Source: Ophiura sarsii (taxonomy: Eukaryota; Echinodermata; Ophiuroidea; Amphilepidida; Ophiuridae). From it: DNA of 64,000 bases. The stretch's first letter is position 1; each line of letters begins with the position of its first letter. Below the pieces are notes generated by a model. It was given only the letters and a program-made list of their open reading frames with translations. It had not been told where the DNA came from and did no database searches. Positions 12,604 to 24,705 of this stretch are shown here, piece by piece. Made by a program: the position numbers and the translations under genes. The stretch lies in NCBI GenBank assembly GCA_035610835.1, contig CM069441.1, positions 80,069,515 through 80,133,514 on the forward strand. The letters run 5' to 3'.

Positions 12604-13290
12604 CAGGCATCACATGTGTGCACACTTCCTAACAGCTTTCCCGTTAGTATGTATTGGCCAGGATTAAGATCATGATCAACGGTCAGTAATAGTGGGCCAG
12701 TGTTTTATCAAGATCAAGAACATAAGGTTAATCTAAGTACACTGATCATAACAGGTCAGCTACAAGTCATAGTCCTTTCAAACCATTATAGGAAGTATAG
12801 CATAAACTTAACTGAAAATATGACAAATATATTCCCTGTGACGAAAACATCAGATGACATATTTGCAATGATCAAAACCTAGTTTCAATTTCAAGTGTCA
12901 GTATGAACTATAGATATGCTAACCGCAGCATCGCATGCATGCACACTTCCTGACCGCTTTGACCAGGATTAAGATCAAGATCAAAATCGAGACTGTAGGT
13001 CAATCTTAAGTAAACTGGATTAAGCCAATGCTTTCATTAAAGATGAAAGATCAACACCATGTAGGTCAATTTAGGCACACACCCACCCATGGATATTTTT
13101 GTCAGTCCAGACCTGAACCCCACAAAGTTTTTATAAACGGACATTGCAAGGTTCATAAGACCACATCGGGTCCAATTTCCCCACAATACATTTCTAGTCT
13201 CAATATGTAGTAGATATTTTCAACTGTTTATATAGAGATACTAATCCATGGCTGTATCTAGGAAATACTAAGATATGGAATAAGATAAAT

Positions 13291-13368
13291 AGGTCAAAAG
13301 AAATAAGCCCCCCCCCCCTGGGAAATGTGAAATCACATTTCCCAAGGGGGACTTATTTCTTTTGACCT
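13291..13368. repeat. 78-bp hairpin with a C/G core
   Basis: The arm aggtcaaaagaaataag is followed by a run of C and tgggaaatgtga; its complement ends cttatttcttttgacct. The left arm's C run is longer than the G run on the right. It is almost all stem, so it is probably a minimal foldback element. Confidence 0.8.
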
Positions 13369-13740
13369 GTTTATGTTGTATCCTACAATCAAAGAAAAAA
13401 CAGTTGGTACACTTTTGAGGACTGCATTTAAATCATATCCCCGATCCCCCTATCCAATGTTGCTTGGAACCATTTCATCACCACGATCATTGGGCCCCTC
13501 AACATTGATTGTGGGATTGGGGAGGGATATGAGATAGTTCAAGCTTTGCTGTACACAATATGAGTTGTTTATTTAAAAAATTGCTTGAAAAATGCTCCTA
13601 AAATGTAAAATATTACCAGAAAAATGAGTTCAGTGTTCCAACGCCAATCTTTGTGGATTATAGTTGTTGAACCGAGGGATTGGTTCTCGAGTTGATCTTG
13701 GATTGTCATCAGATAGGGTAGTGGTATGGTAGGACAAGTA

Positions 13741-13990
13741 CACTGCAAAAACACCGGTGTTCAAAATAACACTGTTCGGTGTTCTGAGAGGTCCACACCA
13801 ATTAGTGTTATTTCAACACTATCTTGGTGTTACATTAACACTTACAGTGTTATTCATCACACTTGCAGTGTTAAAATGACACTACATGGTGTTGATATAA
13901 CACCAAGAATTTAACACCGGTACACCGGTGTTGGTGTGGACCTCTCACAACACCATTGGTGTTATTTTTAACACCGGTGTTTTTGCAGTG
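13741..13990. mobile_element. 250-bp TA-flanked MITE packed with GTGTT/AACAC motifs
   Basis: Perfect 21-bp termini begin cactgcaaaaacaccggt and end in its complement. TA lies directly outside both ends (13739-13740 and 13991-13992). A subterminal pair, gagaggtccacacc and ggtgtggacctctc, is also inverted. The interior is filled with aacac and gtgtt pentamers in both orientations. No coding capacity. The TA duplication fits Tc1/mariner-like or related mobilisation; the superfamily is not certain. Confidence 0.85.
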
Positions 13991-14325
13991 TAGGAGTACA
14001 TGTAGAAGCGTTGGATGTATCAAGCACCTTTGAGTGCCCCAACTTTAAAATAACTATAGGACATTCAACTGCATTGGACTTATAGAACCTAAAACATTTC
14101 AGTTGGGACTAGTTTTGCAAAATTGTATATGAATAGTTCTGAAAGAAATAATGAAAAAATATGTAACATATGTTGCACTGATTTAAGCTGAGTTTAATCA
14201 AATTGAATTAAAATGTTTGACATTTAAAATAAAAGGCAACCATGGTACCCATGATTAAATTTGCACATAACAATTAATGTCAGAACTAGAAAATGAGAAA
14301 ATGTGTCATTTTGTTAAATGGGGAC

Positions 14326-14690
14326 GATGATGACAAATTATTTCCAGAGTCAACGTACGTAGTACATGCTAGGTAATTAATTAATATAAATCAGCTTCCT
14401 AAAATAAATTAAACATTTTGTGTTGCCAAAACTTGTTGAAGGTTGCAGTGTTGACAAACCATATTTTCCTTAATTAAACTGCAAATAAATAGGCCTAACC
14501 ATATTTTTTTGGATGATGATGACAAATTATTTCCAGAGTCAAACGTACGTAGTACATGCTAGGTAATTAATTAATATAAATCAGCTTCCTAAAATAAATT
14601 AAACATTTTGTGTTGCCAAAACTAGTTGAAGGTTGCAGTGTTGACAAACCGTATTTTCCTTAATTAAACTGCAAATAAATAGGCCTAACC
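14326..14690. repeat. Recent tandem duplication, unit ~189 bp
   Basis: Copies at 14326-14500 and 14515-14690 are about 98% identical by eye, from gatgatgacaaattatttcc to aggcctaacc. Differences are a 1-base indel (tcaacg against tcaaacg) and a few substitutions. The near-identity implies a recent event or gene conversion. Confidence 0.9.
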
Positions 14691-15877
14691 AACAACTAAT
14701 GTAGGTTGTTAATAATTAACAACAAATTAATTTACAGATTGTCAGTTTACGTTTGAACTGTCATAAATAGATAACAGAAACACAATAAAGACCTAATAAG
14801 GTTTGTGATTTGAAAGAGATTTTATATAGTATGAAAGACTTTTCATGTGTACAATGAAAACCAAAACTTGCAAATGTACTAATTTATAACTCGTACAACT
14901 GATGTAGATTTCTACTAACTAATAATAAGGCCAAAAAAATTAAATACTTTGTCTCAGCGCCTTTTGGCTTAAAAGCTGCGTGCTATGAGATACCAAAATA
15001 AGCTATGGTCTATGCTAAGCTCACTAATTTTCTGCTTTGTAACTGTCGAATTCAGCGTTTTTTTCCGCTTTGTAAATTTTGCATTTTTCTGTGATGTAAT
15101 TTTCCCCAAGAAAACTTAAAATTTCTGATCTATAAAACCAAAATAAACACACTTTACAGAAAAATACATCATTTTAGATTTTTAGGCTTACCTTATTATT
15201 ACTGAAGCGGAGTTTTATATTTAGATATTGTTTGTTTTGTTTTATTACATATCGTTTTTAATATTTATATTGTTTTATTCAAGACTATTTATAAATTTTG
15301 TGTTTTGGATGTTTTTTGTGCATTTTTGTTTCTTCTTTTCATCAAAATGTCTTTTTCCCCATTTAACCTCAATTCCCTGTTAAGGGCAGTGTCAACCCGG
15401 CACTTGTTTCAAAAATTGAATTTCATATTTCTCTATTATTTTATCCTTTTATATGTATTCTATCATTACCATCATAAGTTACTAATCGGAAGCGATCATT
15501 TCCCGTTCTTTTGGGTGATTTTAAATTGTTGTTTTGGTAAGTTTGAGCCAGGAAAAGGCGCATGGTTATTTGGCGGGAATTTAAGCGGAGTTCTGCGCTT
15601 TTCAAATGCTGCGACAGCTGTTCGGTCATTGCGTCGCGCGCTGAAACTTCCCATGCGTAATACTAGACGCGCCGCTTAATATCCGTGATGTAGACGCAAA
15701 AAACAAAAGAGCGCAAAACAATGTCTAAAAATGTAAACAATGGCCAATCTTACGATCATTTAAATTTCAGTTTTCTTCCAATTTCTTCACATTGTGACAA
15801 TGTAAATTGAATCTGATAGATTATTTTGATTGTTCATAATAGTATACTCGCTTTTTAGGTCACACACCCGTGTATTC
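14691..15877. other. No supported gene; possible TIR-family end at 14931
   Basis: At about 14931 the phrase aaggccaaaaaaat...gtctcagcgc resembles the starts of the elements at 33914 and 41607. A matching right end was not found. A 124-codon + strand frame at 15305-15679 has no family resemblance, no splice context and a hydrophobic, AT-driven composition. It is not annotated as a gene. Confidence 0.35.
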
Positions 15878-16344
15878 CGTAAACATTTAGCTTTAAATGG
15901 TAGAAAATGTCAATATTTTTACTAAATCGATGTTTTCTAGAAGTTCAAATTTGAAGGAATTTTACGAATTTTCAGACAACACAACTAAAAAAATATCAAA
16001 CTATCAGGTAAGCTTTTACTACCATTGTGTAGAGGACTTTCTGCGCTAGGAGGTAATTTTTTATTTTTTCGATTATGGATTTTAAACTCGAGATATGCAT
16101 CCATTTCTAGCGTAAACATTTAGCTTTAAATGGTGGAAAATGTCAATATTTTTACTAAATCGATGTTTTCTAGAAGTTCAAATTTGAAGGAATTTTACGA
16201 ATTTTCAGACAACACAACTAACAAAATATTAAACTATCAGGTAAGCTTTTACTACCATTGTGTAGAGGACTTTCTGTGCTAGGAGGTAATTTTTTATTTT
16301 TTCGATTATGGATTTTAAACTCGAGATATGCATTCATTTCTAGC
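15878..16344. repeat. Recent tandem duplication, unit 233 bp
   Basis: Copies 15878-16110 and 16111-16344 run from cgtaaacatttagctttaaa to catttctagcg and are about 97% identical by eye. Each contains a perfect acceptor-like and donor-like phrase (tatcaggtaagc), but no open frame spans it. Confidence 0.9.
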
Positions 16345-18641
16345 GAAATGTATGCAAAAAAACATGACTTTTACACTTTTCCGATGTTTTTAGCAATATT
16401 TCCAAAACTAAGCCTTATTTTGGAAAAAGAAAAAATTGCTTCTTAGACAAAATTGTCTTGTTTACACAAAAATGTATATTAGAACAAATTACTATTTTTT
16501 ATTTTATAGTTATGCTGTCTAAAAATTTGGGGTAATTTTTTTTCTCAATAAATCGCTTTTTGGTTCATTTCTCAAAATTTAGTTTATTTGGTATCACATT
16601 GATATCACCATCGGATTCCTTATCAAAATTCCTTTCTATAAATGTATACTTTTATGTACTTTTATTCAATATTCTCAAACTTAGAAGCAAAAGTTGATCA
16701 TCAAAATAATAGGGTTGACACTTCCCTTAAGGGATGTTTTTGAGAGTGGATTCACACTTTTATACATAAGTGCCTCCCCCCTCGGTAAATAGATGATATA
16801 CATTGGTGTTTCTAGAACTTGTATCCATAAGAAAAAAATGGGAAACACAAGGCAGGTAAAAATACATAAATCTAGGCTCTACAGCAGAGATGCCCCTGAT
16901 GGGATGTGAACTGGTTTTCTGTTGATATATGGGATTAGAATATAAGAGATATAGGATATACAAGATGGGATAAGAATAAAAGATATACATGATGGGATTA
17001 GAATATACTTTAAAAGCTGAAATGCTCGCGGTGGTTTTATTTTTGCGCTTTCTGCGCAAAGTATTTTTCCGCAAAAAATTGTAACACACAAAAAATATTG
17101 TTTTCTACAATCATGCAGTGTATCCAGAAGGTCACCCGCAATTTTTTTTATTTAAAAATCGCGAAATGTCTATGATATCAAAATGCGCGAAATTATCATT
17201 ACGCGAAAATATTGGCTATTACAGTAAGAGATATAGGAAGATGTTGGAAGCCCTGAAGTAAAAGCCAAGTTAGATATCAGTATATTATAAATACCCTTTT
17301 ATTATTATTATTATTATATTTCATTACATTCGGTTTACACTGCAATTAATCTGCACTGAAATGGCCAGCAGAAGAGAAATTTCCCCCAAAATTAGCTGGT
17401 TAAAATAAGCAAAAATGACTACCAACATTCCTGGAGATATATGATCAAGTAAGATCCATAATGCCTCTTTATTTGTTGGGAAATTAAAAAAAATAAAAAC
17501 CCCACAAAACTTTATTATTAGTTTTTGGTAAGATAACTTTGTTGGATTTGTCTTCATTCTAGGACCAAACATGTGTGGTGTTGGCTTGATTAGAGGACAA
17601 ATTTGTTTTGAAAATATATTTCGGGAATTTGTTCAGATACCTACAACTTGTTTAGAGGTTGGTTCGAAAATGCTTGATCATGCCAGTGTACATATGCTGC
17701 CATAATTCAGTGTTCCCTCATTTCACTCCACCCTTTTCCATTTCCTGCAATTTAGCTTTCACCTATTTGTGTGTTTCATGTCATATATTTCAGCTTCTAA
17801 GAATCCATTGCTCAAAAGAAAATCTGCCTTATCAATAAATTCATGGTCAATTTGTTTATTTTACCTCTATTACCAATTAAAATGAAATGAAACATTCTGT
17901 GAATGATTGATTCCATAACAATACCGTTCATTCTATAACCTACCTTTTATCAATGATTCATATTTTCAAATTGGCTCATTCCTAGAAATGTTTAAAATTC
18001 ATTTTTCCATTTGGAGCAAAAGTTATCTCTAAGTTTTTTAATTGCAAATAATTGATACCTATTTTATACTATGCAGGGAATCGCAAGATGATGCTGTGTC
18101 CTTCAAAGATAGTATAAAATAATATAGGGATGAGTTCATCACATATCTTTATGTACTACTCCGTCGTCAATTATCCAATTAAGTACTGCTCAGAAGCACC
18201 AGTGTGCAATGTCTTGTAGCATTGAGGATTATTTCATAACGCACCTACATAATCTGCCGTACTCAATTATCCAATCAAAAACTTCTTAGAATACCCAGCG
18301 TGGAATATTACCCCATAACATGCAATTGAATCAGAAAATCAGCGTGGAATTATTAGTCAATATAGGTTATTAACCTTGAAACAATTGTTTGGTTTGGAAC
18401 CAATAACCGGATGATCAAATGCTTCATATCCTGAATATCCCCCTCCTTTGATACTTCTTCGTTAGTTCTTACAACCCTTTTTAAGACTGTTTCAGATATA
18501 AAAAAAGGTTATATTTTGTTAAACTCTTTTTACTTTTTGATGGAAGTCTGTCTTTTAAGTCATCTGCTTCAGTTCGTAAGACCTTAAATAAAAATTAAAG
18601 TAGTGTACAAATCCCTGATTTTCAGATTTTTTTTGATTTTT
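16345..18641. other. AT-rich stretch without a supported gene
   Basis: It contains poly-A/T runs and an (ATT)n run at about 17300-17320. Near 18175 and 18270 a caattatccaat phrase is repeated. Nothing else stands out. Confidence 0.4.
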
Positions 18642-18873
18642 TATCACTTTCCATGCGGATATTAGTTCTACCATATACAAACCAGATTTTTCAGAAACCT
18701 TTCCCAACTTTCAAAGTCTTATCTCAAGAATTACTGAACCAAAACTAAGCATGTTTGTACTTAGTTTAATGCATTCCTCATGGTGATTCCTATAAATAAT
18801 TTTGACATTTGTGAAACATTTATTGCAATTTTGGAACTGTTGTTTGCAGACGACTGCCGAGTGGAAAGCGTTA
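18642..18873 (+). mobile_element. CACTTTCCACGCGG-family element, copy 1
   Basis: It starts atcactttccatgcgg and ends ccgagtggaaagcgtta, an imperfect terminal inverted repeat. Interior phrases (cagatttttcagaaaccttt, ctgaaccaaaactaagcatg, tttgtacttag) recur in the copies at 61226 and 61560 and, in reverse, at 43844. No coding capacity. Confidence 0.8.
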
Positions 18874-19304
18874 AGAACCTATTTTAAGAAAACTAAACAA
18901 AACGAACAAATCCTCCTATCCACTATCCCATTTATTCAAGAACGTTCTTAAATCAAAATCTAATCTGTTGCAGCATCATCATGTCTTTTTGCTTTTTTTA
19001 CATTCTTTGAAAAAAAGAATCGTGGAACATTTACATGTCAACAATGGATAAGTATTGCCATTCATCTCCCTTCGTCCAATTGCAACAGCAGTTTGTCAAA
19101 GTGCCCGAATATCAATTGACAGGGGAGTGGAAGGCAATAATCATTGTTGGAGATGCCCTGTTTAGTTCTAAATACAATAAACATCACTTGTATTTCATGG
19201 AACAAATTTGTACTTGGTTTTCCAAGAACTAACTTTTTTTTGCAAACTTTCATGTGTAGACAAAATGTTGAAATTCAGTTACAGATATCGTCGCTGTTTT
19301 TTCA

Positions 19305-19545
19305 AAACCTTGTATGTTTTGCCAGCCCTTTAGCGTGTACACGCGTATAGTAAAACTGCCTGACGGTTATGCCTAGGAAGTGTTGTTTAGACATGTTCAG
19401 GGGCAAGAATACTAGGTTTGAATTGATGTGTTTTTGGCCCTTGAACATGTTTAGAGCAGACTGACCAACGATTATACATAGGACATATTACTTTATCCAT
19501 ACTGAAGGGCCAGATTGAAACTATGCGTGAGATGTGAAATGTATA
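19305..19545 (+). repeat. Dispersed repeat, copy 1
   Basis: The segment from about ttgtatgttttgccagccct to ctgaagggcc shares the phrases cccttgaacatgtttagagc, acatgttcagg and gattata-a-taggaa with 54960-55195. Copies are diverged (perhaps 75-80%). Family not recognised. Confidence 0.6.
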
Positions 19546-20689
19546 CAGTTTCCGATGTTGAAATGTGAAATCACTCAAATGTGCTCCTGTTTTTAATGAA
19601 AACGTTCTTAATGTAACATTGTAACACCTTTTTCTTTTCCTGTTCTAGAAAAAAATGTTTAGTATAATCGGGTCAGAATACACATTCATTACCAAGAATA
19701 CCTGCACGTCAACAAGTACATGGCAATGACAAGGCAAACTCTTGCCATAGCCCCGGTAATGCTGAAAAATAAACAACCGAGCGCTGATATTTTGTCCGAA
19801 CAAGCGCCTGTTGACGATCGATGCTTGCACATAACATCAAATTTCGAATTGCCAATGCTGCCACGCTGGATATTTTGTTTAAAATCTGAGTCGAATATGT
19901 TATTTGGAAGTCTCCACCACTCATAACAGCCGAGTTTTAGCACCAAAATACTCATTTTACCGAACAAAAAATGTATGCCCTTGAAGCTTATTTGATTTAA
20001 AAAGGTAGCTCCCGTTAAACCGAAAGTAGCTCCTGGTTCTCAATAAATCCCATGATCCGAGCGCTACTTTTGAAAAAAGTCAGTTGAAAAAAGGAGCTCC
20101 CGCTAATAAAACTTCGTAAACTTTCAAAATAAACATGATACCATGTTTACATATTGTTACCTGTGGAACAAAACCTTGTTATTCACAAGTTTTGGAAGAA
20201 ATTGTCAATGAGATTTTATTAAAGCAGGAGTTAATTTGTGTTGACAAAATGTGTTTGTCAGTCTCAAAAATACGCCTATTTTTTTGTAAATCATCTGTAG
20301 AAATTCAGATTGGAGCTGAATCTTGAAATTGTTTATACATCTCTTTTTTGCTTTCCTGAAAAAAGTTGCTCAACATTTTCTTTATCTATTTTCTTTCTGT
20401 TTGTAATGGGGCTCTGAAAGAGCATCTAGAAAATTGAAATTAATCATATCTGTCAGCAATGGTTCTATGTGGAAAACAGGGATTTCCTATGGTGGGTGGA
20501 AAGGCTCTTCCCATTATGGCGCCCACAATTAACTTGTCTATATAACTCAGGCACGGATTAGATCTACATCAAAATGATTGCAAAATTGATCATGATTTGC
20601 CCCTTGTGCTTTGAACCCACAACCTTCTCACTGGAACTTTTTTGCTAAGAGAGAGTTTTGTTGGTCACTTGTTCCAATCATTCTATTTA

Positions 20690-20766
20690 GGTTGTCAAAG
20701 TAACTGTAATCCTTTTCGATGTATAAGGCGCTATGTAAATGCCTGTTACTATTATTATTATTATTT
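20690..20766 (+). repeat. 3' tail of a LINE/SINE-type retroposon
   Basis: The phrase tataaggcgctatgtaaatg followed by an (ATT)n tail is a common retroposon 3' end in marine animals. About 90 bp upstream a tttgaacccacaacctt phrase could be a reversed T-arm. The body is not recognised further. Confidence 0.5.
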
Positions 20767-20879
20767 TTATGACCCGCCAGGCAGCAATGGTGTCCTAAAA
20801 TTATAGAAGTGGACTGTTAAAGTCACATGCGTTAGGAACTTGAAGGAATAGCAGCTTACAATATAAGTTTTTATGTTAA

Positions 20880-21153
20880 CCCTAACCCCCCTGAGTGCTA
20901 AAAAATGCTAATCCAAAGTCCCTCTCCAAACGCATGCGCCGTCGGTTTTCGATGACGTAGTCAACCGAGCCTATATAATGAGTGCAGTATACTGCACGAA
21001 GGTGTAGCTGAGGGCCTTGGCTTAGTGGTAGGAAGGTGGGGCTTGAGAACGGAGGGTCCCCGGATCGAATCCCGGCAGGTTCCCGGAGATTTAGTTGATG
21101 TTTTTTCCTCGAAAATTGTGATCCCGGTCAAAAATCCTAAACCGGGGTTAGGG
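20880..21153 (+). mobile_element. tRNA-bearing TTAA/CCCTAACCC element, dimer copy A
   Basis: It starts directly after TTAA (20876-20879) with ccctaaccccc and ends ccggggttaggg before TTAT. A shared upstream region (gccgtcggttttcgatgacg, then a tatataatgag phrase) precedes a tRNA-like body at 21012-21084. TTAA duplication with CCCT-type ends fits piggyBac-like mobilisation, while the interior resembles a tRNA SINE. Copy B follows 43 bp later and is about 98% identical. Confidence 0.8.
21012..21084 (+). ncRNA. tRNA-like Pol III promoter body (degenerate)
   Basis: tggcttagtgg is a perfect A box, and ggatcgaatcc about 35 bp later differs from the B box consensus at one position. The anticodon-stem region (ggggc-ttgagaa-cggag) does not pair and the acceptor stem is poor, so this is a tRNA-derived promoter, not a working tRNA gene. 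Confidence 0.6.
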
Positions 21154-21196
21154 TTATGGTAACATTTGTTTTTTTGTTTTTTTGTTGTTCTATTAA

Positions 21197-21468
21197 CCCT
21201 AACCCCTGAGTGCTAAAAAATGCTAATCCAAAGTCTCTCTCCAAACGCATGCGCCGTCGGTTTTCGATGACGTAGTCAACCGAGCCTATATAATGAGTGC
21301 AGTATACGGCACGAATGTGTAGCTGAGGGCCTTGGCTTAGTGGTAGGAAGGTGGGGCTTGAGAACGGAGGGTCCCCGGATCGAATCCCGGCAGGTTCCCG
21401 GAGATTTAGTTGGTGTTTTTTCCTCGAAAATTGTGATCCCGGTCAAAAATCCTAAACCGGGGTTAGGG
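21197..21468 (+). mobile_element. tRNA-bearing TTAA/CCCTAACCC element, dimer copy B
   Basis: TTAA at 21193-21196, start ccctaacccctgag, end ggggttaggg, then TTAT. It is near-identical to copy A, including the tRNA-like body. The 43-nt spacer (21154-21196) holds a T-rich run. Head-to-tail arrangement suggests amplification as a dimer or local duplication. Confidence 0.8.
21327..21399 (+). ncRNA. tRNA-like Pol III promoter body, copy B
   Basis: Same A box (tggcttagtgg) and B-box-like (ggatcgaatcc) motifs as in copy A, with identical spacing. Confidence 0.6.
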
Positions 21469-22156
21469 TTATGTTACTAATTGCTTATTAGCTTTTTCAT
21501 GCTTTATACCTTTTTTATTTTTGAATACAAAGTGCTGAAATAGTTAACAATTTACTTCTTTAGCACTATTTGTGTACAAGACTTGGACCTATAAACCAAT
21601 GTAAATTTGAATGAAACGCTTCTGAAACCAAATTTATTCAAAAGTAGGCCCAGTATTGCATTCTTTCACCAAGAAGAAAGTATCGAAACCGTTGTATAAA
21701 CTTGTGCTTTACATCTCAGAATTCATTCACTGTGAACAATTTTTAAGTGCCGCGATTCCGCATGGGAAATTGCTTCCATCATCAGTGATTGTGGTTTGAA
21801 GAGAAGCATGATGAAATGTTCTCTAGCACTGTATAATGTTGGCTGAAATCCCGAGGGATTTGAATGTAATCCCACAGGACTAACATTGGAACCCTGGATT
21901 AACCCAGAGAACCCTGGATTAACAGAGAAGTTGAAAAGTTAATGCTAGCTAGAATGTTATTTTAGTTCTTCTTTTTTTGTTAGTTCCAAAATGTGTATAT
22001 ACTTGTTGAATTTCAAACAGCGGGGGCCCAATTGTGTTGAGTTTGGCTGATTTTCAAATGCTGATAAAGGGTTAAGGTAAGAATCAGGGTTGGGGGTAAT
22101 AGGGTAAGGTTTAGGGCTAGATTTAGGGTTTAAGTTAGTGACAGGGATAGGGTTAA
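21469..22156. other. No gene seen
   Basis: A short duplicated phrase, gaaccctggattaac, occurs near 21890 and 21909. A run of gggttaagg / taggg phrases on the + strand at about 22070-22155 is telomere-like in flavour but too irregular to call. Confidence 0.4.
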
Positions 22157-22525
22157 AGGGGCATTGAGAGATGTATCGATATACTAAATGAGCAAATAAC
22201 AAAATGATAATTATCAACATAGCCCAAATCCAAAATAACATACAATTCCGACATCGCCTTCATGCCAAACTAAGCAAATAATGGCACTTCCGGGTTGAGA
22301 TTTGCCGCGAAAGTCCGTGAGTAAAACTTAGCATAACTTCCGAATTCAGCACCTTAGTTTCAATATGATCATATCGAAACTAAGAAAATCATGAAATTTT
22401 ATATGATAAAAGGCGAATTTTGGTAAACTGTTTCAGATGGTAGTTAGTATTACTTTGATGCAAAAAACCCCCTGATTTCTAGGATAATCGAGGGCGCACT
22501 CCCATACGTATCTATCAATGCCCCT
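22157..22525. mobile_element. 369-bp TTAA-flanked TIR element (AGGGGCATTGA ends)
   Basis: TTAA lies outside both ends (22153-22156 and 22526-22529). Ends are aggggcattgagagatg and its near complement tctatcaatgcccct. The interior has no long frame. TTAA duplication with AGG/CCT ends is seen in piggyBac-like and Kolobok-like elements. Same class as 41245-41601 and 44106-44468. Confidence 0.8.
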
Positions 22526-22827
22526 TTAAGGATATGGTTTTAGAAATAAGGTTTATTTATAGGGTGAAGTGAGAAATTGTCAAGCTCTGGTGCAACCACA
22601 ACAGTGGGTATTTATGGATTCAGTTCTAAGTTTCAAGATTGTAGATGTATGTGGTAAAAAAAGATATGTGCCACTCTTGAACTGGTAATTTAAGGTGAAA
22701 CAACTTTACAATGTCTGTCATTGCCCCAATCAGCTTCAATTCATGATTGTAAATGTATTATTTAATTAAAAATGTCATTGTTAAAAAATTATAGAACTTT
22801 TGACAGCAAACTTGAAGCATATTTTTA

Positions 22828-23980
22828 CAGGGTGTCCCAAAAGTTGTTTTCTTAATGCTTTATTTCTCCACTAAAATAATTGGCAGAAAAAAAGAAAACA
22901 TATTTGGATAGAGAACTATAACAATAACAGCTGTCTGCATTGCAAAATTACAGAAGAAGGTTTTCTGAACTGTAAAACTGTTCGTTCATATGAACACGTT
23001 GTACAATGATCTCATGTAATGAAATGATGGGAGTGAAAGAGAGGTAGAGGTAATGAAGAGAACAGGTTTTCTATGGTGGTCTTATTAAATTTCAGATTGG
23101 AATAATATTTATTATGAGCATTATTAATGTTGTGGATAAAAATGTGAGAAGTGAAAGCCTTTTTGAAATAACCACGTGAATGGAATGTGAAGAACCCGCA
23201 GCATATCGTCGCTGTTCTGACATACCGGCACATCACGAAAAACAGCGTTTTGAGAAAATCGTGTTTGAACATTTTCCAATTTTTAAAGACTTGTTAGAGA
23301 GCATTTAAATCAAATGTCACTATCATTGTCAAAGAACACTAATAGATATATACTTATGTTTGTTATGAGCATGTTACAACAACAAATTGCAATTATTAAT
23401 TAGGCCTAATTATGTCATAAAGTCATGTGCCGGTATGTCAGAAATAAGAAAACAAAATTCATATTCGTCCTGCAGTGATATGCCAGTGATGTGCCGGTAT
23501 GTCAGAACTGCAGTTACACGGTGGTCTATTGCAGAATATTGTGATGTGCCGGTATGTCAGAATTAAAAATGAGGTTTTCATGCCGGTATTATGTTAAAAC
23601 CCTGGCATATCACACTAATTAGTGCGGTATCTCATTAATTAATTACCTTTTTCTCTCAATTTTTTTGGAGAATAAAGAGTTTCATTTGTAGATCATAAAA
23701 TGCAACTTAACTCATTTTGCCCAAAATGGCACATGTGCCGGTATGTCAGAACAGCGACGATATGATTACAGCTTTACACATCTGGCATCCTGCAAGTTGA
23801 AGAGATTCATGGTATTGTGAGTTATGTGACCGTACCTTTCAGCGTGTGTTATATAATTTAAGGGCTGCAGAAAAGTTGTCAAATTTGGTATCAAATTAAA
23901 TCTATCCGAATATGTTTTCATTTTGATACTAATGAATTATTTTACCTTTAATATGGTATAGAAACTTTTAGGACACCCTG
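22828..23980. mobile_element. 1.15-kb TA-flanked CAGGGTGTCCCAAAA element
   Basis: Ends cagggtgtcccaaaagtt and aacttttaggacaccctg form an 18-bp inverted repeat with one mismatch, and TA sits at 22826-22827 and 23981-23982. CAGGGTGTCCC ends are widely found on mariner-like non-autonomous elements. About half the interior is a second element at 23202-23764. No transposase frame is present. Confidence 0.8.
23202..23764. mobile_element. Nested 563-bp element with repeated GTGCCGGTATGTCAGAA motif
   Basis: The left end, catatcgtcgctgttctgac followed by ataccggcacat, is exactly mirrored at the right end. The core gtgccggtatgtcagaa occurs reversed at about 23217-23232 and forward near 23427, 23489, 23545 and 23734, with a partial copy near 23580. 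Repetition inside as well as at the ends suggests multiple binding sites for a DNA-binding protein such as a transposase. It is inserted in the 22828-23980 element. Confidence 0.75.
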
Positions 23981-24336
23981 TAAATGTTTGTGATAACCTT
24001 AACCACCTGTTTGTGTAACAATGAGCCAGGATACCTACACCAGGAAAGGATCCTGGCCCTTGAAGGGGCCCAGTCTGATTCACCCTATTATTTGTGTATC
24101 CGTAAACCAAAATGTATCAATTTTACTCAGATTGGAATGGCCAATGTTAAAAATAGATGATGGTATTTTTGTTGGTTTTTTTCTTCAACATTTCTGGAAA
24201 TTTGGATGAATTTTTGGCAATTTTTGAAATTTTCAACAACAAAAATCCTTATTTTTCTCAATTTGTTTAAAAAAAAAACCACCTTTTTTAAAATCAAAAA
24301 ATGTTGTTGTTGACAATTTGAACTCTTTTTTTTGGG

Positions 24337-24349
24337 GGGGGGGGGGGTC
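24337..24349 (+). repeat. Poly(G) tract
   Basis: Thirteen or so consecutive G after a T run. It lies just upstream of the candidate exon at 24399. Confidence 0.8.
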
Positions 24350-24398
24350 AGTTGGGCCCATAGAACAGTGGAGGGATTCATCGCCCAAATGCACACAG

Positions 24399-24537
24399 CT
24401 CACAGATGTGACATCACAGGTGTATAATGCCAACTTGAACTTCTTCACCACACCTGGTAAAGATCTGTGGGGCCATACAGGCTCACGATCAAATAATTAT
24501 ACACCTTTGAAACTTGACGCAGCATTCAAATGCAAAG
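24399..24537 (+). CDS. Candidate internal exon of an unrecognised gene
   Basis: The frame starts after a possible acceptor (cacacag) and encodes LTDVTSQVYNANLNFFTTPG, then a KDLWGHTG...NNYTPLKL segment ending FKCK. It ends aaag followed by gttaat, a usable donor, in phase 1. Alternative acceptors are at 24405 and 24419. Joining to 24706 keeps the frame. Composition looks more protein-like than other frames in the window, but I do not recognise the family. The upstream polypyrimidine tract is weak, so the 5' boundary is uncertain. Confidence 0.35.
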
Positions 24538-24705
24538 GTTAATATAACTCCGTATCATAGTCATAAAGGAAGTTGTACATATTATTTCAATTAGTTTTCT
24601 GATATTAAGTTTGATGAACACCTGATTAAAGTTAATCCGCATGTCATGCTTAATCAGTCAGCTATTCCGTTTTCATTTCACTTAATAGGGTCTGTATTCT
24701 TTCAG

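Noticed and set aside
15305..15679. 124-codon + strand frame
   Set aside because: The longest frame in its region, but no domain, no splice context and an AT-driven hydrophobic composition.
21012..21084. Functional tRNA genes
   Set aside because: Anticodon and acceptor stems do not pair properly and the bodies sit inside repeated mobile elements.
20876..21475. Interstitial telomere repeats (CCCTAA/TTAGGG)
   Set aside because: Only one or two units occur, always at element ends beside TTAA, so they are termini rather than telomeric DNA.
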